DNA of 64,000 nucleotides from positions 1 to 64,000 of the forward strand of contig CALRXU020000010.1 in assembly GCA_943372215.1 (NCBI GenBank). Direction: 5' to 3'. Position numbers and translations under genes: made by a program. The first letter of the stretch is position 1, and each line of letters begins with the position of its first letter. The notes beneath the pieces are model-generated. The model had not been told where the DNA came from and did no database searches. It saw nothing but the letters and a program-made list of their open reading frames with translations. Below, one piece after another: positions 20,301 to 27,401 of the stretch. The DNA comes from UBA6183 sp943372215 (GTDB taxonomy: Bacteria > Bacteroidota > Bacteroidia > UKL13-3).

Positions 20301-23300
20301 ATTATAAATGCAAACCGCATTTTTGATTTAACCAATGCTTCTACCAGTACTTCTCTTAACCCAACAGCAAGTGTTGCGGGTGTTCAGGTATCTGGCGGTT
20401 CAACAAATGCGTTTATCACCAACAACCAAATTTCATTAGGAACTGGCCAAACCACCAATACCCAATTTATTGGTATTTGGACAGCTATTTCTAACACTGG
20501 ATTAACTGTACACGCAGTAAATAATAGTGTTTTGGTAACTGGCGCATCATCGTCTGGAAATAATAACACGTATGCGTTTATGCGTGGTTTAAACACAGGT
20601 GTTGAGCAAACAACCTTCTTAAACTTACGGAACAATATCTTCGCAAACAACCGTACAGGTGGAACTGGTAATCATTATGCTGTTTCTAATCAAACCACTG
20701 CACCAACCGCAGGTACATGGAATAATACATCAAGCCAATACAATTTGTTGGTAACAGCCAATTCATCAACTGTTGGTGAGTGGGGTATTACTGCAAATGA
20801 TTTTGCTACATGGACTGCAAACTCAGCTGGGGACAATTGGAGTTACTATATTCCTAGTGGAAGTGGTGCTGGTTTATTAAACTTGGGTAATTTATTTACC
20901 AATGCAGCAACAGGTAACATGGGCATACAAACCGCAAATGTTGAAAGTTGGTATGTATTTGGCAAAGGTATTGCAGGTGTGGCTTCAAACAACTTAAGTA
21001 CTGATTATTCAGGTGTGGCTAGAGGCACAACGCTTGGTTTCGGAACTACTTTGGGTTCAGTACAATTAAATACCGCACCAAGCATGTTGCCTCCGGCAGC
21101 TATTGCAAGTGCTACACCAACGGCCAACGGAACTAGCATCTATCGTTTTGCCAGTCGCCCTGTTGTAACTTTGGCTTGGGGAGCTTCTGCACCTACTACT
21201 GCTACTTTATACAACTTTGCAGGGGTTAATCCGCCTGCGGCTTTAGGAGGTAACAACTTAAATCAATATGCTCGTGTAGCGGTTACTGGTGGAACAACAC
21301 CATATAACTATACCGCAACAGTTCATTATGATCCAGCTTTAATCGGAGGTGTTACCAATACTACTAATTTACGTGTAGCAAACGAAACAACAGGTTCTAA
21401 TGCAACTACGCCAGTTTGGCAATTGCAAAATGTTTCAACGGTTAACCAAGCTAATAACACGGTTGTCACTGCGGCATTGACTTCATCATTAAGTAATTTC
21501 TACTTCTCTGGAAATGAGAATACAGCGCCTCCAACCATTACTTCTTTCACGCCAAATGCAAGAGAAGTTGGTGGAGCTGTTACCATCAGAGGAAGTTTAT
21601 TCACAGGAGCAACAGCGGTTAGCTTTAATGGAACTGCACAGCCTACTTATACAGTGGTAAATGACACCACCATTACAACAACAGTTCCTGTTGGAGCTAC
21701 AACAGGAACTGTATCAATTACCAACGCTTATGGAACAAGGGTAAGTACTGCTATATTTACGGTGATACCTGCACCTACTGTTACCAATCTTTCTGTAACT
21801 ACAGGGACTATTGGCCAGGCTGTTACCATTACTGGTACTGGATTTACTTGGGCTACCCAAGTGCAGTTTAACACAACCAATGCTGTCTTTACGATTGTAA
21901 ACAACACTACGATTACCACTACTGTTCCTGTAGGAGCAACAACTGGATTAATTACGGTTACCAATCCAGCAGGTAATGCATCAAGTGTGGCTTCATTTAC
22001 TGTGATACCAGCACCAACTATTGCCAGCTTTACACCTACCAGTGCTGCGGCTGGAGCTTCAGTAACCATTACAGGGGCTAATTTTGTAGGGGTAACTGCG
22101 GTAACATTTAATAACGTATCTGCTTCGTATAATGTGGTAAATGCAACCACCATTAATGCTTTTGTGCCGAATGCAGCAACAACTGGTGCAATTAGGGTTA
22201 CCAACGGTTCTGGAACAGGTGTTAGTGCAAGTAACTTTACTGTGATAGCCGTTCCAACGCTTGATGCTTTTGCGCCAAGTAGCGGAGGTATAGGCACGGT
22301 TGTAACCATAACAGGTACCAACTTTGCAAGTATTGATAGTGTTGAGTTTGGTGGAGGTGTTAATGCAACGTTTGTTGTAAACAGCAGTACACAAATTACA
22401 GCAACTGTGGTAACGGGTTCTTTCACTGGACCAATTTCAATTTATCGCAATGGTTTAGCTGCTGTTACAAGTTCAAGCAATTTTGTGGTGATTAATGACT
22501 TAATTGTAAATACTGCACAAAACGTTTCAGGAACCTACAATAACATCACGGTTACCTCAACTGGTACTGCTACTTTAACAGGAACGCTTACTGCGCTTGG
22601 TAACACTATTGTTCAATCAGGTGGCGCAATGGATTTTGGTACATTTACGTTAGAGGGTAATGGAAACTTTACTGCACAAACGGGTTCATCGTTAAGGATT
22701 GGCTCACCGCAAGGTATTTCAGCAACTGGTGGAATATCAGGTAATGTGTTGAGCAATGGTACCCGCACCTATGGTGGAAAAGTAGAATACAACGGCATTG
22801 TTGCGCAAAACTCAGGCAATGGTCTACAGGCAGGAGTGGATACTTTAACTGTAACCAATGTGTTTGGGGTTACATTAACCGCAAATGCCACAGTTAATAA
22901 CAGGTTGGTTTTAGGTACAGGAAACCTTCTTTTAGGAAATAACAACCTAACTATGGCGGGTTCAGTGGTAGTTGGACCAACAGGTTATGTTGTAACCAAT
23001 GGAACAGGTAGCGTGCGCAGGACAGTTTCAAACAACGCAACCAATGTGTTATTCCCTGTTGGTTCAACGTTCTCTTATACTCCTGCTCAATTGCAATTAA
23101 CCAATGCTTCAACAACTGATATATTCTCAGTTCGTGTATTGAATGGTATACTTTCGAATGCTACTTCTGGATCGGCAATTAACCAAAGTCAGGTTAACCG
23201 CACATGGGTTGTAAATGAGAGTGTAACTGGTGGTTCTAACTTAACAGTAACGTTAACATGGGACGATAGCCTAGAAGTGAATGGATTTACTAGAAGCAAT

Positions 23301-24005
23301 TGCGCTATTGCAACGTATACTACTTCTTGGGCACGCACAGGCACACTAGGTGCAGCAACTGGTACTAACCCTTACAGCCGCACCTTAAGCAATGTTACTA
23401 GCTTTAACGCATTTGCTATTGGAGATGTAAACGCAACCTTGTTACCTGTTCGGTTAATCAATTTTGAGGCAAAAGCCAATGGCAATGATGTGGTGTTGAA
23501 TTGGGCAACTGCAAGTGAGAAGAACAATAGCCACTTTGTAGTAGAACGTTCAACTGACGGGGTTAACTTTAATGAAGTAACAACGGTTAGTGGAAAAGGA
23601 ACAACCAACGCCATTACTAAATACAAAGCTTTGGATAAAGATGCATTTGGTATCAATACTGATTTATACTACCGCTTAAAACAAGTTGACTTGAATGGTT
23701 CATTTGCATACAGCGGTGTGGTTCTTGTATCTAATGATGCTAAAGTTGAATTTAATGTAAATGTTCAACCAAATCCATTTGCACAACAAGTGGCCTTAAC
23801 ATTGGTTAATGCTTATGAAGGAGAAATGTTGATTGAAGTGGTGGATGCTGTGGGCAAATTGGTATTTAAAGGAACTAAAACAGTTAAGGCTGGTTCTCAA
23901 ACCATTGATTTAACCGAGTTGAATACTTTAAATGACGGAGCATATTTCTTAAATGCAACATTAAATGGTCAAGTAACTAGGGTTAAATTAATTAAAGCGA
24001 ACTAG
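11328..24005 (+). CDS. Giant secreted beta-helix/TIG-repeat protein with T9SS sorting domain (4225 aa)
   Basis: This is one unbroken 12.7-kb frame. A signal peptide (core TTLLLIAIGFLNVQA) is followed by a lectin-like N-terminal domain and a segment resembling the N-terminal domain of BNR-repeat neuraminidases (about 250-345). Three ~1000-residue modules follow, each a right-handed parallel beta-helix of short N/T/G/S-rich rungs of the form NNTI-x-N. Modules 1/2 and 2/3 are joined by clearly paralogous linkers containing VDIGADAGNF/SDIGAHAGNF and GGYTLTIRP. Four IPT/TIG repeats (about 3400-3722), a carbohydrate-binding-like region and a type A T9SS tail (VQPNPFAQQVALTL onward) complete it. The composition suggests a cell-surface adhesin or matrix protein. 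The ATG at 11370 (MRAITTLL) is an alternative start with a more standard signal peptide. Confidence 0.88.
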   Translation: MEKQLLATKTYNNSMRAITTLLLIAIGFLNVQAQSGAGCYSFTAATGTFTSIASTGTQITFANSDDAFSPSAIPIGFSFIYGGASFSSCFPNTNGFLSFNSNAPLATAANSRTTVLNTVDANMYPLIAAYKADLQGSTVNGFYRTTGTAPNRVFTVELTDWGVFVFATPSSFHLQIRLFEGSNLIELAYAQLSGTQQSASGIGLAMTNTDFLGLNNTSVAPVASTATATAAAGRPATGQIYRFTPPGQQAFDSTTAIQQTFGAPQGGTNLPVLAIPVFTASAGCGFGATATVFNFNTNGTTNTANLLNAKLYYTGSSPVFSAASQFGATVNNPNGNFSFTSSQSMSAGVNFFWLTYDITSNAPNGNLLDAEYLNATIRDTVRTPLVTTPAGARPVEAPLNGTYNVGVGGNYATVTAAVNALTALGMSGPVTFRLTDTLYNSALGEAFPINIANVAGSGTPNRRITIKPAFGNVATIRSNNGVTSIFNIDNVKYVTIDGRDTTFATTKSLTLENPTNTTTASVVRYLNDAIGGVLTFTNIRSANTNNTIFTIPVIGAVSILGTNRPIPFGNDSIRISNNFFSRANGLPFGMGVTSDGQSLVAQNNNITIDSNDFNGAVSNSIAITGNNTGNGDNFSIRNNNIFDTAVTNTTNAIVGINFVPGSASNGNIIAYNNIGGNQPLAVAGTNRWVFATTNTGSFQGIISSTGATTGAIVRSNRVANFNILNTTAFVQFIGINVQGGVTLIDSNTVGNVADTNNIRVGYTSTHNGILVSFPAQDITIRANTVANINAFTASTSTFLRGINYGGSNNVALIENNLVKSLSTNSTSAGTTSGSALIGILVSGSSNSQTTRNNIVGGPLASDSLSCYNVSGGRVMGMAFSSGINTVTGNSVSNLISRSTTATAGGASSQVVGINHTVFTNGQLFANNTISNLRSFGVASTGMCGILITSSGGGTINNNTISDLWSASNNISTGTAAAIVGINMASSSILNITNNTIFNADAATSASTSVVGIASSSATQNTITGNIIRNLRSNGTNTTQTLVGINYTGSGLNMVIEDNTVHTLNAYNTSAATPGVQGINTTISGTITGNNSSVSRNRVHSFGADLVQTSAVNYTGIVHTGNAVLANNTVGIGRDSSGVQNSRGGTFRGIQVASSGTSQTRVYHNTVVVDARPRVNANNSFALELTGVNTLPGFTDVRNNILVNTSVNDSVATGNHFVTSVPLTYTSNLVMGYNLYQAGVSANSFVGRRGANNYAIMDSLKANYQVEGTSNVAAINFVNTTGGAGAFDLRLTSPTPAEGGGDASVASLVTVDIDNALRSSNTPVDIGADAGNFTLSADVVPPSIVYTRLTNGPSVNRTFTAVIADRYGVSTTDAPRVYFSKNNGTWFSSPGTLTAGNNTNGTWTFTINGATLGGVSVNDVIAYFVIAKDSLGNNTNAEPNYAGASLTSPSVFPTIPAQYTITDPIATTVTVPGTYPTLTGAGGAFEAINNSLLVGNTTIEITGNVTEPGTVQLNQWNESGAGGYTLTIRPQTSAQVIVSGTLANANGLIRLNNSGRVKILGWAATGTIADTSLIIRASSTSTPALGIINGGGNDSIMGVILESRTTSNGVINLQGSTTLGVTNVLFEGNHIRQDLTSPATALPTTALFATGTAPFFNANIRIIGNQFYNFTTTGINASTANGGNWLINNNHFYYNATATLATSPTYINMQPGGTSNDNVINGNWMGGRAVFAGGSRLITSAAFTPIVLSTGLTTGTTVTNNVIANISAATGFTGISVAGTSAAYNVSGNRIGSVDSTTSVLANGAYRFTGINSTATGNVTFINDSVLTIFSTGATAAAGIVGINVTSGSSNVTNISNNLVRGLFANSAINTSTTTAASVIGICLQSFSLNQTVSNNRVQTLSNISVAGHSMYGILITNGVNTVNNNVVYGMVSRTTSVSNASTITPIQGISMTSSTSGNQVITNNTVDSIYYTGTAGVQMFGIMPGNTFGAGPFVITGNTVKNLNSTTTSVVTNAGAGIVGMFFNNTGAANVNLSGNNISLLHHNNPTAATSVIGLVYASSTALVGNNSFVNGNFIHSFRSASTAATTTFTGILNTNGFTTFTNNMVRLGIDSGANLFISPRQVNGIVQVAGTQNRYYHNTIYLAGSPVSGASNTIGFNAQAQIISGQQNDFRNNIIVNAVNDTMTATGLNFAVVLQDSLRHTFNYNLYHTPGNGGFTGRIIASNNNYRLLEDSIRSWKAVTGLDIASANGDPIFTANANGVADVASLAVDGSNNIERSGDPSLTSVTTDFYGNLRASNSPSDIGAHAGNFNLVSDLFPPVITLTPLANTGNTTAQRSLVNVSITDNAGIPMAGANRPRLYFSKDGVTWLSSVASSITGSANNATASFVLDQLLLAPLAVTDTVRYFVVAQDNASNTISNAPFAVATDVNNITNNPTSPYRYQFLPVIAANSVFQVGNGQTYTTLTGAGGFFEFVNSRTLGGSITAEITSDISEPGTTALNEFAEDGSGGYTLTIRPTSGTSSPWLLSGSTSGAMVVINGADRVKLNGVPTGGANTQKMLRFRNNGTGPVVQIQNGAVGCRVNNVLVEGGSNTTTSGALTIITNAGTVPCSFDTISGCVIGNNPTLTFPNGIAAFGFYAQGSPGVFNHSCVFTNNEVYNYSNSGAVTDLNTGDNWQFTNNSFYNNLPISVTTGQLVGLNLVPNQNGSGFIITGNFMGGTAANAGGTPWLHTGSTQFIGLRYSGGVGANAIIRNNTIQNINFNVPAFSQFTGINVLGGNAIIGGTPAQGNLIGSLTNANSIIYNGFSGGFGISLTGANTMAVSGNTVSGLLIGTPSQSGTFTGISVTNGNLVECTNNTVGSTTLANSINNVGSGQTNGIVLGPPANLVASYTATNNTVSNMIASGNQSSVALRGIVLQNGANPTLTNNTVSNLTTNSGNVSTSFSNALMGIFVSVGSATIPTVNNNTVTALRALGTTGGVNVTGISLNAGQGAIINANRIFDLTNASTSTSLNPTASVAGVQVSGGSTNAFITNNQISLGTGQTTNTQFIGIWTAISNTGLTVHAVNNSVLVTGASSSGNNNTYAFMRGLNTGVEQTTFLNLRNNIFANNRTGGTGNHYAVSNQTTAPTAGTWNNTSSQYNLLVTANSSTVGEWGITANDFATWTANSAGDNWSYYIPSGSGAGLLNLGNLFTNAATGNMGIQTANVESWYVFGKGIAGVASNNLSTDYSGVARGTTLGFGTTLGSVQLNTAPSMLPPAAIASATPTANGTSIYRFASRPVVTLAWGASAPTTATLYNFAGVNPPAALGGNNLNQYARVAVTGGTTPYNYTATVHYDPALIGGVTNTTNLRVANETTGSNATTPVWQLQNVSTVNQANNTVVTAALTSSLSNFYFSGNENTAPPTITSFTPNAREVGGAVTIRGSLFTGATAVSFNGTAQPTYTVVNDTTITTTVPVGATTGTVSITNAYGTRVSTAIFTVIPAPTVTNLSVTTGTIGQAVTITGTGFTWATQVQFNTTNAVFTIVNNTTITTTVPVGATTGLITVTNPAGNASSVASFTVIPAPTIASFTPTSAAAGASVTITGANFVGVTAVTFNNVSASYNVVNATTINAFVPNAATTGAIRVTNGSGTGVSASNFTVIAVPTLDAFAPSSGGIGTVVTITGTNFASIDSVEFGGGVNATFVVNSSTQITATVVTGSFTGPISIYRNGLAAVTSSSNFVVINDLIVNTAQNVSGTYNNITVTSTGTATLTGTLTALGNTIVQSGGAMDFGTFTLEGNGNFTAQTGSSLRIGSPQGISATGGISGNVLSNGTRTYGGKVEYNGIVAQNSGNGLQAGVDTLTVTNVFGVTLTANATVNNRLVLGTGNLLLGNNNLTMAGSVVVGPTGYVVTNGTGSVRRTVSNNATNVLFPVGSTFSYTPAQLQLTNASTTDIFSVRVLNGILSNATSGSAINQSQVNRTWVVNESVTGGSNLTVTLTWDDSLEVNGFTRSNCAIATYTTSWARTGTLGAATGTNPYSRTLSNVTSFNAFAIGDVNATLLPVRLINFEAKANGNDVVLNWATASEKNNSHFVVERSTDGVNFNEVTTVSGKGTTNAITKYKALDKDAFGINTDLYYRLKQVDLNGSFAYSGVVLVSNDAKVEFNVNVQPNPFAQQVALTLVNAYEGEMLIEVVDAVGKLVFKGTKTVKAGSQTIDLTELNTLNDGAYFLNATLNGQVTRVKLIKAN
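15297..15914 (+). repeat. Inter-module linker, copy 1, inside the giant protein gene
   Basis: This segment is paralogous to 18231-18875. Both encode DIGA-x-AGNF, a PP-x-I opening, RVYFSK/RLYFSK, YFV-A-D, a GTYPTLTGAGG/QTYTTLTGAGG motif, EPGT and GGYTLTIRP in the same order. The end is close to identical at the DNA level (GGATATAC-TTAACCATTCG). It marks the boundary between beta-helix modules 1 and 2. Confidence 0.8.
18231..18875 (+). repeat. Inter-module linker, copy 2, inside the giant protein gene
   Basis: This is the second copy of the linker described at 15297-15914. It begins with the same GATATTGGGG bases and ends with the same GGYTLTIRP codons. It separates beta-helix modules 2 and 3, giving a module period close to 3 kb. 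Confidence 0.8.
21531..22493 (+). repeat. Four tandem IPT/TIG-domain repeats in the giant protein gene
   Basis: Four units of about 240 nt (starting near 21531, 21768, 22008 and 22251) each encode an Ig-like IPT/TIG domain. The shared features are the openings P-T-I/V/L, S/G-x-x-VTITG-x-F, V-F-N and a VP-GATTG or equivalent turn. Units 1 and 2 share the stretch encoding TTTVPVGATTG. The units are degenerate at the DNA level, and there are no spacers of CRISPR type. Confidence 0.85.
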
Positions 24006-24029
24006 TTTATACTTAAGTATTATTATCTA

Positions 24030-24068
24030 ATGCGGCCTTAACAGAAATGTTGGGGCCGCATTTTTTTG
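24030..24068 (+). terminator. Rho-independent terminator after the giant gene
   Basis: ATGCGGCC at 24030-24037 pairs with GGCCGCAT at 24054-24061. An inner AACA-gaaa-TGTT helix extends the hairpin. Seven T residues follow at 24061-24067. It lies 25 bp after the stop of the 4225-residue gene. Confidence 0.92.
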
Positions 24069-24096
24069 TGACCCTATAAATTAAGAATTACTTTTG
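24066..24096 (+). promoter_or_regulatory. Bacteroidota-type promoter of murI
   Basis: TTG at 24066-24068 is followed after 20 nt by TACTTTTG at 24089-24096, matching the TTG-N19/21-TAnnTTTG consensus of the phylum's primary sigma factor. The murI ATG is at 24131, leaving a leader of about 30 nt. The -33 element overlaps the T-run of the upstream terminator. Confidence 0.65.
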
Positions 24097-24130
24097 TTGT
24101 AAGGAAACCAACTTTAATTTAAGTTGCAAT

Positions 24131-24955
24131 ATGATAAAGGCTGGGCCAATAGGTGTTTTTGATAGTGGTTATGGTGGATTAACTGTGTTAAGGGAGTTTA
24201 TGAGTACCTTACCAGAATATGATTATTTGTACCTGGGTGATAATGCACGAGCTCCATACGGTACAAGGAGTTTTGAAACCGTTTATGAATACACGTTGCA
24301 ATGTGTAACGCACTTGTTTAACCAAGGGTGTCCTTTGGTTATTTTGGCTTGCAATACGGCTTCAGCCAAGGCACTAAGAACCATACAGCAAAAGGATTTA
24401 CCCAAACTTGACCCATCGTTGAGAGTGTTAGGTGTAATACGGCCAACAACAGAAATTGTGGGGCAATACACCAAAACAAAACAAGTGGGGGTATTTGCCA
24501 CCAAAGGAACGGTGGTATCCCAATCTTATGTGGTTGAAATTAATAAATTTTATCCTGATGTTGAGGTTTATCAAGAGGCTTGCCCCATGTGGGTGCCACT
24601 GGTAGAAAACAATGAATACTTGGGTAATGGGGCAGATTTTTTTATACAAAAGCACATTGAACAGTTGTTAGCCCAAGGTCCTGAAATTGATACCATTTTG
24701 CTGGGCTGCACGCATTATCCGTTATTGTATGATAAAATACGGAAATACACCCCAGCACATATTACCATTTTAACCCAAGGGCAAATTGTGGCAAACAGCT
24801 TAGTCGATTATTTATCGCGACACCCCGATTTGGCGAAATATTGCAGCAAGGGTGGAAGCAGGAGGTTTGTAACTACGGACGATGTTTTTTCATTTGAACA
24901 GCAAGCTGGTGTTTTTTTGGGTGAGCCAATAAAGGCAGAACACTTAAGTTGGTAG
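24131..24955 (+). CDS. murI: Glutamate racemase
   Basis: MurI makes D-glutamate from L-glutamate for peptidoglycan precursors in the cytosol. The 274-residue protein shows the substrate loop GVFDSGYGGLTVL near the start (D11, S12) and both catalytic cysteines: C74 in LACNTAS and C193 in LGCTHYP. Length is typical. It has its own promoter directly behind the terminator of the giant gene and ends at a hairpin shared with the convergent glyA, so it appears to be a single-gene unit. Confidence 0.96.
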   Translation: MIKAGPIGVFDSGYGGLTVLREFMSTLPEYDYLYLGDNARAPYGTRSFETVYEYTLQCVTHLFNQGCPLVILACNTASAKALRTIQQKDLPKLDPSLRVLGVIRPTTEIVGQYTKTKQVGVFATKGTVVSQSYVVEINKFYPDVEVYQEACPMWVPLVENNEYLGNGADFFIQKHIEQLLAQGPEIDTILLGCTHYPLLYDKIRKYTPAHITILTQGQIVANSLVDYLSRHPDLAKYCSKGGSRRFVTTDDVFSFEQQAGVFLGEPIKAEHLSW

Positions 24956-24966
24956 GCATAAAATAA

Positions 24967-25010
24967 TAAAGGCGTATCAATAAATATCAATACGCCTTTA
25001 TCTCTTATTA
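24967..25010. terminator. Hairpin between convergent murI and glyA
   Basis: A 10-bp perfect stem, TAAAGGCGTA (24967-24976) with TACGCCTTTA (24991-25000), closes a 14-nt AT-rich loop. The T/A-rich flanks on both sides suggest it works for both strands. Confidence 0.75.
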
Positions 25011-25021
25011 TTTAATTTGGT

Positions 25022-26293
25022 TTAACTGTACAATGGAAACTTTTCCATGAACTTGTTTACTTTTTTGCGTACTGATTTAATGACCTTTTCGTCTTCTGGA
25101 TTCATCAATACTTCATCAATTAAGCCAACAATTTTTTCCATGTGTTTTTCTTGTAAACCACGGGTAGTTATTGCTGCCGTTCCAACACGGATACCACTGG
25201 TTACAAAAGGCGATTTGTCATCAAACGGAACCATGTTTTTATTGAGGGTAATATCTGCTTTTACCAACGCATTTTCAGCTGCTTTACCACTGATGTTTTT
25301 GCTTCTTAAGTCAATAAGCATTAAATGGTTGTCAGTGCCGCCACTAATAATCTCATAACCACGGTCGGTAAATGCTTTGGCCATAGCTTGCGCATTAATT
25401 TTTACCTGCAACATGTATTCTTTAAAGTCAATGCTAAGAGCTTCACCAAATGCAATGGCTTTAGATGCTATTACATGTTCAAGTGGTCCACCTTGTGTTC
25501 CCGGAAACACCGCTGCGTCTAATAATGCACTCATCATTTTTACTTCGCCTTTAGGTGTTTTATGTCCCCATGGGTTTTCAAAATCTTTGCCCATCATAAT
25601 AATACCACCGCGAGGCCCTCTAAGTGTTTTGTGAGTAGTTGACGTTACGATATGTACATGTGGCAATGGATTGTTTAATAATCCTGCTGCAATCATACCA
25701 GCTGGATGAGCAATATCGGCCAATAATAATGCGCCAACAGCATCGGCAATGGCTCGTAAACGCTCATAGTCCCAATCCCTGCTATAAGCGGATGCTCCAC
25801 AGATTAACAATTTTGGTTTCTCTTTTTTGGCAATTTTTTCTACTTTATCGTAGTCAATCCTTCCTGTTTCTTTTTCTACACCATAAAAGCTTGGTTGATA
25901 AAGTTTGCCTGAAAAATTAACGGGCGAACCATGGGTTAAATGGCCCCCGTGAGACAAATCAAATCCTAAAATTTTATCACCAGGGTTTAAGCAAGCCAGC
26001 ATAACTGCTGCATTAGCCTGTGCGCCACTGTGGGGCTGTACATTGGCCCATGCGGCACCAAATAGTAATTTAAGCCTATCAATTGCCAATTGCTCAACCT
26101 GGTCTACGATTTCGCAACCACCATAATAACGTTTGCCTGGCAGGCCCTCAGCATATTTATTGGTAAGCACACTGCCCATTGCTTTCATAACTTGTTTGGT
26201 AACGAAGTTTTCTGATGCAATTAACTCAATACCATGTTGCTGACGGTTTAGCTCCTGATTAATCAGGTTAAATATTTCTTTATCTCGTTTCAT
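25022..26293 (-). CDS. glyA: Serine hydroxymethyltransferase
   Basis: GlyA is a PLP enzyme that converts serine and tetrahydrofolate to glycine and methylene-tetrahydrofolate, the main source of one-carbon units. The 423 residues have normal family length. The PLP-binding lysine is K222 in TTHKTLRGPRGG. LIASENFVT near residue 24, NKYAEGLPGKRYYGG at 45-59 and LSHGGHLTHGSPVN at 113-126 are all classic. It is transcribed alone, convergent with murI and divergent from the nucleotidyltransferase gene at 26403. No riboswitch was recognised in the 109-bp upstream gap. Confidence 0.97.
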   Translation of the reverse strand: MKRDKEIFNLINQELNRQQHGIELIASENFVTKQVMKAMGSVLTNKYAEGLPGKRYYGGCEIVDQVEQLAIDRLKLLFGAAWANVQPHSGAQANAAVMLACLNPGDKILGFDLSHGGHLTHGSPVNFSGKLYQPSFYGVEKETGRIDYDKVEKIAKKEKPKLLICGASAYSRDWDYERLRAIADAVGALLLADIAHPAGMIAAGLLNNPLPHVHIVTSTTHKTLRGPRGGIIMMGKDFENPWGHKTPKGEVKMMSALLDAAVFPGTQGGPLEHVIASKAIAFGEALSIDFKEYMLQVKINAQAMAKAFTDRGYEIISGGTDNHLMLIDLRSKNISGKAAENALVKADITLNKNMVPFDDKSPFVTSGIRVGTAAITTRGLQEKHMEKIVGLIDEVLMNPEDEKVIKSVRKKVNKFMEKFPLYS

Positions 26294-26330
26294 TAATCTT
26301 TATTTAACGGATGCAATTTAGTAAATTGCC

Positions 26331-26360
26331 TTGAATGCAAAAGGGAAACACTTAACTTTG
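26331..26360 (+). promoter_or_regulatory. Bacteroidota-type promoter of the nucleotidyltransferase operon
   Basis: TTG at 26331-26333, exactly 19 nt, then TAACTTTG at 26353-26360 fit the TTG-N19-TAnnTTTG consensus perfectly. The downstream ATG at 26403 leaves a leader of roughly 36 nt. Confidence 0.75.
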
Positions 26361-26402
26361 ATGTATTCTATATAGACAATACTTGGTTAAGCATACATAC
26401 TT

Positions 26403-27392
26403 ATGAAAGCAGTAATACCAGTAGCCGGCATAGGCACCCGGTTAAGACCCCATACCCACACTCAGCCTAAAGCCTTGATACCCATAGCAGGTAAGCCTAT
26501 TATTGGCCATATTATTGACACCCTTATTCATGCGGGGATAAGTGAGTATGTTTTTATTATTGGTTATATGGGCGATAAAATTGAAAACTACATTTCAACC
26601 CAATACCCTAACATAAAGGCATCATTTGTAATCCAAACTACTGGAAAAGGAACAGGCCATGCCATTTGGTTGGCTAAGGACAAATTGAAAGATGATGAAT
26701 TGTTAATTGTTTTAGGTGATACCATTGCTGATGTGAATGTGCAAAATCTTATTGCCCAACAGCAAACCACCTTGTGCGTAAAAAAGGTGGATGATCCAAG
26801 ATTTTTTGGTGTGGCAGAGATGAATGCTGACGGAACCATTAAAAGGTTGGTAGAAAAGCCTTCAATACCTAAGAGTAACCTTGCTTTGGTAGGCATATAC
26901 CGGATAAAAGAGTCTGCAGTACTTTTTGAGGCCATAGAGTACAACATGAAGCAAAAAATCACTTCTCAAAATGAGTTTCACCTCACGGATGCGCTTATGC
27001 GTATGATTGATACGGGAGTGGTGATGCGAACTATTGATGTGGACAATTGGTTTGACTGTGGCAAGAAGGAAATTTTGTTGGATACCAATGCCACATTGCT
27101 GAAGCGGATTAACTATGATAATTCTAAATATAAGTTTGAGAATACGATTGTTATACCGCCTGTTTTTATTGGTGAGAATTGTAAAATAAGCAACTCCATT
27201 ATAGGCCCGAACGTATCTGTTGGCGACAATGCCATTTTAAATTATGCGGTGTTAAAAGATAGTATTATTGGTCCTTATGCCCAAATAGAATATGCCATTC
27301 TTGATCGCTCAGTTATTGGAAATGACGCCTTATTGAAGGGGATGAAACAAAGTTTAAATATTGGTGATAGTACAGAAATTAATTTTGGATAG
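26403..27392 (+). CDS. Sugar-phosphate nucleotidyltransferase with left-handed beta-helix tail
   Basis: The N-terminus AGIGTRLRPHTHTQPKALIP is the nucleotide-binding signature of NDP-sugar pyrophosphorylases, which make activated sugars such as dTDP- or UDP-glucose from sugar 1-phosphates. Catalytic/metal positions appear in VLGDTIAD and later DVDNWFDCG. From about residue 240 on, hexapeptide-like rungs (ISNSIIGPNVSVGDNAIL, split over several turns) form a beta-helix tail. The 329-residue length suits RmlA-long/GlmU-like archaeal and bacterial relatives. The exact sugar cannot be told from sequence. It leads a two-gene operon and could feed the polysaccharide genes elsewhere in the window. 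Confidence 0.85.
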   Translation: MKAVIPVAGIGTRLRPHTHTQPKALIPIAGKPIIGHIIDTLIHAGISEYVFIIGYMGDKIENYISTQYPNIKASFVIQTTGKGTGHAIWLAKDKLKDDELLIVLGDTIADVNVQNLIAQQQTTLCVKKVDDPRFFGVAEMNADGTIKRLVEKPSIPKSNLALVGIYRIKESAVLFEAIEYNMKQKITSQNEFHLTDALMRMIDTGVVMRTIDVDNWFDCGKKEILLDTNATLLKRINYDNSKYKFENTIVIPPVFIGENCKISNSIIGPNVSVGDNAILNYAVLKDSIIGPYAQIEYAILDRSVIGNDALLKGMKQSLNIGDSTEINFG

Positions 27393-27401
27393 TGAGTTAG
27401 T

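Noticed and set aside
21728..22426. Long open frame on the minus strand inside the giant gene
   Set aside because: It mirrors the Thr/Val/Gly-rich TIG repeats. Similar antisense frames occur all along the gene from its codon bias, and none has a signal, promoter or family motif.
21531..22493. Regular repeats that could suggest a CRISPR array
   Set aside because: The units are ~240 nt, degenerate and in frame in a coding sequence encoding IPT/TIG domains. There are no short identical repeats with unique spacers, and no cas genes.
26294..26402. Possible glycine riboswitch before glyA
   Set aside because: The gap is 109 bp and holds the divergent promoter. No tandem aptamer-like folds were seen.
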